Assembly (NCBI GenBank): GCA_016218725.1 | Contig: JACRDB010000104.1 | Coordinates: 62,001-126,000, forward strand | Origin: Deltaproteobacteria bacterium | GTDB taxonomy: Bacteria; Myxococcota_A; Polyangia; Polyangiales; Ga0077539 | Direction: 5' to 3' | DNA length: 64,000 nt | Shown: one piece after another, positions 59,277-64,000 of the stretch | Layout: each line of letters opens with the position of its first letter | Numbering within the stretch: position 1 is the stretch's first letter | The notes under the pieces: model-generated | What the model was told of the DNA's origin: nothing | Databases searched by the model: none | Seen by the model: the letters and a program-made list of their open reading frames with translations, nothing else | Program-made: the position numbers and the translations under genes

Positions 59277-61335
59277 GGTGGTCGTAGTACCCCTCGCGGG
59301 TCACCGAGGGGTCCGTGCGCAGGGTCTCCAGGGCCTCCGAGCGGCACGCTTCGATCACCGTCACGAAGCGGTCCAGCGGCTGGGCGCCGACGAGCTCGCG
59401 GCCGTTCGCGTAGAACGTCGGCGTGCCCATGTTGTGACGCAGGCGCTCGCTGAGGGCCTGGTCGCGCTCCAGGACGTGGAGGAAGCTGTGGTCCTCCATG
59501 GCGCGGCGGAAGGGCCTGCGGTCCAGCTCGATGTTCCGCGCCAGGTCCTCGTAGAGCTCCGGGGCGAGCGAGCGCTGGTTGGCGAAGAGCTGGTCGTGCA
59601 TCTCCCAGAAGCGCCCCTGGGCGTGGGCGGCGAGGGAGGCCTCGGCGGCGGGCCGAGCCTGCTGGTGGAAGGGGAGCGGTCGGTGCTTCCACACGATGCG
59701 CAGGTCCCGCGGGTAGCGCTCCGTCAACTGCTGGAGCGTGGGCTGCACACGGCTGCAGAACGGGCACTGGAACTCGCTGAACTCCACCAGGGTGACCAGC
59801 GCGTCCAGCGGGCCTCGCACCGGGGAGTCCTCCAGGGGCACCACCCGCCGCGCGGCCTCCTGCGGGGGCGGTATGGGCACCAGCGGCGGCGTCGGTGTCG
59901 GGTGCGGCAGCGTCGGCGGCGTCGGCGGCACCGGCGCCTCCGGGACCGCGGCGTCGGGCGTGGCGCCGTGGCTCTGGCCCTGGTGCTCGTCGTCGCCGTC
60001 CCGGCGGTGGAGCGCCCAGACGGAGAGGCCCCCAAGCAACAACACAGCGAGGGTACCGACCAGGGCCCAGAAGGCCAGGTCGGACATCTTCTTCGGTGTA
60101 GGCTGGCCGTAGGCGCTCGCGCCGGAGCTCGCGGGGTTCCAGCCGGGCATCCCCGGCAACGCCGAGGCCGCCCCCCCTGGAGGGGTCGCCAGGGTGCCCC
60201 CGAAGGAGGGCATGGCCATGGTGGGTGGCATCCCCCCGGAGGACAGCGGCGCCAGGGGAGGCGCAACCGCGGGCACCGGCGTCCCCCCCATGGGTATCGG
60301 CGTCGCGCCCACCGGGGGCGCCAGGCCCGTGGGCGCGAAGCCCGTGGGGGTGGCGGGCGTGACGGGAGTTCCCCCGGCCGGCGAGGCCAGGGTCTCCATA
60401 CCGAAGTTCACCGATTGGAACCCCACGGGCCGTGGGGGGGCCGAGGCCTGGGTGGCCGCGACGCCCGGCATGCCCCAGGCCCCCTTGAGCGCCGCGCGCA
60501 GGGCCGAGGCGTCCGAGGGGCGCTGGCTGGCTGTGGCTTGGAGCGCCGCGAGGGCCACCTGCCACACCGCCGGGGGCACATCCAGACGGCGCGTGGTGAC
60601 CAGCCCCGGGAGGCCCTCGGGCTTCTGGAGCGCCGCGGCCCAGAAGGGCTCCTCTCCGCGGGCCAGCGCGGAGAGGGACAACATCTCTACGAGGAGCACG
60701 CCCAGCGCGAACACGTCGGTCCAGGTGCCCACGCCCGCCACCTGGCCCATGGCCTGCTCCGGGGCCATGTAGAGCGGCGTCCCGAGGAGCATCCCGGTGT
60801 TGGTGCTCTGACGGCGCCCGAGCTGGGCGATGCCAAAGTCCAGCACCTTGACCACCAGCTCGCCGCCGCCCAGGTCCCGCAGGCGCACGTTGGCGGGCTT
60901 CAGGTCCCGGTGCACGATGGCCCCCGGGGAGCGCACCCGGTGGGCCGCCTCCACGCCCGCGCAGAGCTGGTCAAAGAGCTGCTGCACCAGGCCGAGCGGC
61001 GGGAGCAGGCGCTGGTCCTTCCAGACCTTGAGCCACTCCTCCAGGGACACGCCCTCGACGTACTCCACCACCATGAAACGGCTGGCGCCCAGGACACCCC
61101 GGTCCAGCACGGCGACCACGTTCGGGTGCTGGAGCAGGGCCAGGGCGTCGGCCTCGGCCTCGAAGCGCGTGACCATCTCCGAGCGGTCGACGAACTCCGC
61201 CTTGAGCACCTTGACGGCCACCGGGCGGTTGCCCAGCAGCGAGTCGTGTCCGAGCCACACCGTGCCGAAGGTGCCATCGCCCAGGGGCTTCTGGAGCGCG
61301 TAGCGGTCCTTGAGGACCATCCCCGCTTCGATCAT
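59230..61335 (-). CDS. Ser/Thr kinase fused to a DsbA-like thioredoxin through a membrane helix
   Basis: 701 residues from ATG 61335 (ATG 61320 also possible). Kinase domain (about 11-285): LGDGTFGTVW loop, Lys42 in VAVK, HRDLKPAN (142-149), DFG (166-168), MAPEQ. A Gly/Pro/Thr-rich linker follows (300-415), then one membrane helix (about 420-441). Beyond it a Pro-rich spacer (460-490) leads to a thioredoxin-fold domain (500-690) of the DsbA type: VEFSEFQCPFCSRV with the CPFC active site (524-527) and GTPTFY (637-642) with the cis-Pro loop. The kinase would lie inside and the oxidoreductase in the periplasm, which is a rare architecture. All key residues of both enzymes are intact. Confidence 0.9.
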   Translation of the reverse strand: MIEAGMVLKDRYALQKPLGDGTFGTVWLGHDSLLGNRPVAVKVLKAEFVDRSEMVTRFEAEADALALLQHPNVVAVLDRGVLGASRFMVVEYVEGVSLEEWLKVWKDQRLLPPLGLVQQLFDQLCAGVEAAHRVRSPGAIVHRDLKPANVRLRDLGGGELVVKVLDFGIAQLGRRQSTNTGMLLGTPLYMAPEQAMGQVAGVGTWTDVFALGVLLVEMLSLSALARGEEPFWAAALQKPEGLPGLVTTRRLDVPPAVWQVALAALQATASQRPSDASALRAALKGAWGMPGVAATQASAPPRPVGFQSVNFGMETLASPAGGTPVTPATPTGFAPTGLAPPVGATPIPMGGTPVPAVAPPLAPLSSGGMPPTMAMPSFGGTLATPPGGAASALPGMPGWNPASSGASAYGQPTPKKMSDLAFWALVGTLAVLLLGGLSVWALHRRDGDDEHQGQSHGATPDAAVPEAPVPPTPPTLPHPTPTPPLVPIPPPQEAARRVVPLEDSPVRGPLDALVTLVEFSEFQCPFCSRVQPTLQQLTERYPRDLRIVWKHRPLPFHQQARPAAEASLAAHAQGRFWEMHDQLFANQRSLAPELYEDLARNIELDRRPFRRAMEDHSFLHVLERDQALSERLRHNMGTPTFYANGRELVGAQPLDRFVTVIEACRSEALETLRTDPSVTREGYYDHLMARVAAAPGGAPAP

Positions 61336-61381
61336 GGCCCCAGCGTGGCCCATCGGGGTCCCGCGGCGCAACCCGCGGCGC

Positions 61382-61804
61382 TTATTTCTTCAACGCCGCG
61401 TAGCCTCGCTCCGGGTCCGGCCCGCTCGCCGCAGGGAGCCCCGCGGCGCTCCAACCGGGCTCCGCCACCTGGCCGTAGGCGTTGCGGGCGCCGCCCCAGC
61501 CGGCCCGCTGCTCCCGCAGGCCCGTGCGCCCGCGGGCCTCCAGGGCCTCCGCCGCGCGCATCGAGCGGTTGCCGCCCTGGCACCCGAGGACCACCTTGGG
61601 GTGCGCGTCCAGGAAGGCCTCCATCACCGCCAGGAACTCGGGGTTCGGCTGGAGCCCCGCGGGTGAGGCGTTCATCAAGGGGATGTTGTACGACCCCTCG
61701 GGGCGCCCGCCCTCGTACTCCGGGACCGAGCGCACATCGACGTAGACATAGCCCTCGTCGCGCAGGAGCGCGTGGGCCTCGGCGGGGGACAATCGTACGG
61801 GCAT
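61382..61804 (-). CDS. Rhodanese-domain protein
   Basis: 140 residues. A single rhodanese fold: EGYVYVDVRSVPEYEGGRPE, and the active-site loop LGCQGGNRSMRAAEAL with the catalytic Cys, ending in an Ala/Gly tail. It carries sulfur as a persulfide for thiol or tRNA chemistry. It has no signal peptide. It sits downstream of the zinc-ribbon gene on the same strand and upstream of the kinase-DsbA gene, so a redox link with the latter is conceivable but unproven. Confidence 0.88.
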   Translation of the reverse strand: MPVRLSPAEAHALLRDEGYVYVDVRSVPEYEGGRPEGSYNIPLMNASPAGLQPNPEFLAVMEAFLDAHPKVVLGCQGGNRSMRAAEALEARGRTGLREQRAGWGGARNAYGQVAEPGWSAAGLPAASGPDPERGYAALKK

Positions 61805-61814
61805 TGGGATCCTC

Positions 61815-62354
61815 TCAGCTCTCCGCCCGAGCGCCGCAGGAGCTGCACTGGACCTCGTAGGCGGGCATGGGGTTGCGACAGTACGCGCAGAGCTTCTGCC
61901 CCGGCAGCGTACGCGGGTTCAACGTGCTTAACACCGGCGCCTGGGCCTCCCGCGACGGCGCCAGCGTCAGCGCCTCCGCCGCGACGATGGAGCCCCTGGG
62001 CAACCCGAGGAGCGCCTGCAGGAGCCCCTGCACCTGGGCCCCGTTGGAGGCATCCACCGGAGTGTTCATGTACGTCCCAAGACGTAGACGGATTCCCAAC
62101 AGCTCCCCGTCGTCGTCGGCATTGGTGGGCAGACGCACACCTGTAAGTGCATGTGGGCTTGCGCCGCCGATGTAGGCGTGGGTCGCGGTGCCCACGGCGC
62201 GAGCGAGGACGCGCAGGCCCTCGCGGGCTCTTCCCTCGGGGTCCAGGGCGCTGCCGAGGGCATTCTGGAGCATGGCGCGCAGGGCCGGACCGAAGTCACC
62301 GCCGAAGCGCAGGACCAGGTCCACGGTGTTGGTGGGCTGCCAGGGGGTGTTCAC
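61815..62354 (-). CDS. Zinc-ribbon-ended protein of unknown function
   Basis: 179 residues, start GTG 62354 overlapping the upstream stop (GTGA). The N-terminal two thirds is not recognised. The C-terminus has a two-CxxC zinc ribbon: LCAYCRNPMPAYEVQCSSCG. It lies between the diacylglycerol-kinase-like gene and the rhodanese gene on one strand and is probably in their operon. Codon use matches its neighbours. Confidence 0.65.
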   Translation of the reverse strand: MNTPWQPTNTVDLVLRFGGDFGPALRAMLQNALGSALDPEGRAREGLRVLARAVGTATHAYIGGASPHALTGVRLPTNADDDGELLGIRLRLGTYMNTPVDASNGAQVQGLLQALLGLPRGSIVAAEALTLAPSREAQAPVLSTLNPRTLPGQKLCAYCRNPMPAYEVQCSSCGARAES

Positions 62355-63409
62355 GGTGAGTCCTCGTGGTGGAGGGGGGAGGGGGCGTAGAAGTCCACGA
62401 GCTCGATGGGCTCCTCGGAGAGCACGAAGGTGACGTCCGAGCGCTCTCCGCAGGGGTCTCCGCCGATCTGGAAGGGGACCGGCGCCTCGGTGGTGACCCG
62501 GACCTTGTCCACGAGCACGTCGATCACGGTGTCCGCGTCGCGGTAGGTGCCCTTCCAGATCTTGACGATGTTCTGGGGGACGCTCAGCGGGGACATGTTC
62601 ACCACGCGCAGGTGCATGCGGTCGGGCCGCTCCTCGGCGAAGGGGAAGATCCGGAAGCCGAAGCCATAGGTGGGGATCGTGGCGCAGGCGACCATCTTGG
62701 CCACGCCCTCGAAGATGGTCTCGCCCTCGCGCACCGGAGCGCCCACGAGGCGCCCGTCCACGCCGAGGCGCAGCGCCGGGGCGCCGACGTTCACCACCTT
62801 CACCCGCGGCACCCTGGCGAAGAGGTACCCCGGCAGGGTCTGGGTGCTGATGGCCAGGGTGTAGCCCAGGGCCCCGGCGGCGAAGCGCTTGAGGGGTGTG
62901 CGCTGGAGGAGCTTCTTGGTGCGGTTGTACTGGTGCAGCACCGTGGCGTCGATGCCCACGCCCGCGAAGGGCGTCAGGGCGCCGTCGACCTCCAGGAGGC
63001 GCATGGGGCGGAAGCCCGCGTCTTGCCGGAGCCGGGCGATGTCCGCGGCGACCCCTCGGCCCTTCCTCGGCGCCTGGGCGCCCACCACCCAGGCCAGGGC
63101 GTTGCCCGTCCCGAGGCGCAGGAACCCGACGCGCGGCGCCCTCACGCCCGCCGCGCGCGCCTCCTTCACGACGTGGGTGACCATATGGACGAAGGTCCCG
63201 TCGCCGCCGCCGGTGAGCACCGTGCCATAGCCCCGAAAGACGATGGTGCGCGCGATCTCCACGCCCTCGTCGAGGGAGCGCGAGACGAAGAGGTCGCCGC
63301 CCAGCACGAGCTGGTCGAGGAAGTCCACGATCTCGCGGGTGACGTTCTTGGCGTTGCCGTTGAGCACGATGGCGATGCGGTCGCTGCGGACCGCGGGGGG
63401 CGGTGCCAT
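62351..63409 (-). CDS. Diacylglycerol/sphingosine kinase-like lipid kinase
   Basis: 352 residues from ATG 63409. The DAGK catalytic domain has IAIVLNGNAKNVTREIVDF, the nucleotide-binding TVLTGGGDGTFVHMVTHV, and the RVGFLRLGTGNALA substrate loop. The C-terminal beta sandwich contains EAPVPFQIGGDPCG. It phosphorylates a lipid alcohol with ATP, in membrane lipid turnover. No other lipid gene is adjacent. It is upstream of, and coupled with, the zinc-ribbon gene; the histidine kinase gene ends seven bases upstream. Confidence 0.9.
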   Translation of the reverse strand: MAPPPAVRSDRIAIVLNGNAKNVTREIVDFLDQLVLGGDLFVSRSLDEGVEIARTIVFRGYGTVLTGGGDGTFVHMVTHVVKEARAAGVRAPRVGFLRLGTGNALAWVVGAQAPRKGRGVAADIARLRQDAGFRPMRLLEVDGALTPFAGVGIDATVLHQYNRTKKLLQRTPLKRFAAGALGYTLAISTQTLPGYLFARVPRVKVVNVGAPALRLGVDGRLVGAPVREGETIFEGVAKMVACATIPTYGFGFRIFPFAEERPDRMHLRVVNMSPLSVPQNIVKIWKGTYRDADTVIDVLVDKVRVTTEAPVPFQIGGDPCGERSDVTFVLSEEPIELVDFYAPSPLHHEDSP

Positions 63410-63416
63410 GGCGCGC

Positions 63417-64000
63417 TCAGGGCTCCGCGAGGGGCAGGAGCACCGTGAGCTCCGCCCGCTCCGGGTCGGCGCCGCACGCGACGTGGCCCCCGAAGGCGCG
63501 CGCCGCGAGGTGCAGGTGGTAGAGCCCCAGGCCCCGCCCGTAGCGGGCCTCCGGCAGGCGCTTGAGCTCCCCCTGGGCCTCGCGCTCGAAGTCCCCGGGC
63601 TTGAACGGCAGCCCCGGGTCCCCGAGCCGGAGCCTCGCCATGGCGCCCTCGCGGGCGAGGGAGAGGTGCACCGCCTCGCCCGCGCGGAGGTGCTGGATGG
63701 GGTTGCCGACCACGCCCTCCAACAGAAGCTCCAGGCCCTCCCGCTCGGCCAGGACGGAGAGCTCCTCCGAGGGGAGGGCGCTCTCCACGGTGATGCCCCG
63801 CAGCGCCGCGCGGGGCCGCGAGCGCTCGACGGCCTGGCGCACGGCGGCGTTCAAGCTCAGCCGAGTGCGGGTGAGCGGGCGAGGCACCGGGGCCACCACG
63901 GCGGCCTCCAGGCGCGCCAGGGACGCCACCTGGTCCAGGAGCCGCAGGAGCGTGGCGACGGACACCCGGATGTCCGCCACGGCCTCCCGCGCCTCCCGGG
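63417..64000 (-). CDS. Sensor histidine kinase, C-terminal ATPase part (5' end beyond window)
   Basis: The frame continues past the right edge, so only the last 194 residues or so are seen. They include an HATPase domain: EGVVGNPIQHL (N box), RLRLGDPGLPFKP (G1-like), and GRGLGLYHLHLAARAFGG (G2). The phosphoacceptor His region would be outside the window or just at the edge (the visible LLRLLDQVASLARLE is the usual dimerisation helix after it). It is probably part of a two-component system; no regulator is seen here. The N box has Asn-Pro instead of the usual Asn-Ala. Confidence 0.75.
   Translation of the reverse strand, partial: REAREAVADIRVSVATLLRLLDQVASLARLEAAVVAPVPRPLTRTRLSLNAAVRQAVERSRPRAALRGITVESALPSEELSVLAEREGLELLLEGVVGNPIQHLRAGEAVHLSLAREGAMARLRLGDPGLPFKPGDFEREAQGELKRLPEARYGRGLGLYHLHLAARAFGGHVACGADPERAELTVLLPLAEP

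Overview
The window is about 70% G+C or more, very densely coded, and uses many GTG and TTG starts. It carries four Hanks-type Ser/Thr kinases, an FHA-sigma54 activator, several MopE-type lipoproteins with repeated acidic ExCDGxDNDCDG motifs, an UshA-like/multiheme cytochrome and a tandem ThyX. Together these point to a chromosomal segment of a Myxococcota bacterium (old delta-proteobacteria, possibly Polyangiales; family level is a guess). I see no tRNA, rRNA, CRISPR array, insertion sequence, prophage or origin. No gene-free stretch reaches 300 bases; the longest gaps are about 120 to 140 bases.

Layout. 1-4.5 kb: a truncated outer-membrane-type protein, an MBL-fold hydrolase, and a Ser/Thr kinase divergent from an FHA-sigma54 activator. 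4.5-13.9 kb: a surface-glycan cluster (two polysaccharide deacetylases, four GT4-like glycosyltransferases, a methyltransferase and a Wzx-type flippase), interspersed with a DksA/TraR-type regulator and ErpA. 13.9-16.8 kb: a beta-propeller protein facing an UshA-like multiheme lipoprotein. 16.9-19.9 kb: the ribosomal-protein/tRNA-modification operon rpsP-khpA-rimM-trmD-(SPOUT methyltransferase)-rplS. 19.9-27.1 kb: a Cys-rich secreted protein, a heterodimeric ABC exporter, a MopE/lamin-tail lipoprotein, a zinc-ribbon double-FHA protein and a Tat-targeted Rieske lipoprotein. 27.1-32.8 kb: a membrane protein, glpK, a UPF0158 protein, a SurA-like protein, rimI and a QEGLA-motif (DUF1704) peptidase. 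32.8-41.1 kb: a membrane kinase with a barrel protein, a lysyl-oxidase-like lipoprotein, and an operon of membrane kinase, TPR-PEGA protein and MopE lipoprotein. 41.1-51.4 kb: icd, a 1095-residue lipase-like lipoprotein, mrdA-rodA, map and a tandem-domain thyX. 51.4-64 kb: a phosphoesterase, a DUF3592-like protein, a four-gene envelope module, a TerB-like protein, a GH51-like hydrolase, a Ser/Thr kinase fused through a membrane segment to a DsbA-like thioredoxin, a rhodanese, a zinc-ribbon protein, a diacylglycerol-kinase-like enzyme and the ATPase end of a histidine kinase.

The genes suggest heavy investment in the cell envelope: glycan synthesis and export, cell elongation (mrdA/rodA), many lipoproteins and barrels, and kinases whose C-terminal parts lie outside the membrane. 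Stop/start overlaps of four bases are common, so several operons are probably translationally coupled. Convergent genes often overlap tail to tail, by up to 87 bases. In the gaps I could find sigma70-like promoters (TTGnnn, 17-18 bases, TAnnnT) for dksA-like, rpsP, rplS, the QEGLA gene, the lysyl oxidase, icd, the lipase-like gene, mrdA and map; several sit so close to the start codon that leaderless mRNAs are likely.

The most unusual items are the kinase-DsbA fusion (59230-61335), a bacterial lysyl-oxidase-like lipoprotein that keeps both residues of the lysyl-tyrosyl-quinone cofactor (35669-36556), and a double ThyX in which the two halves carry complementary parts of the signature motif (49944-51440).
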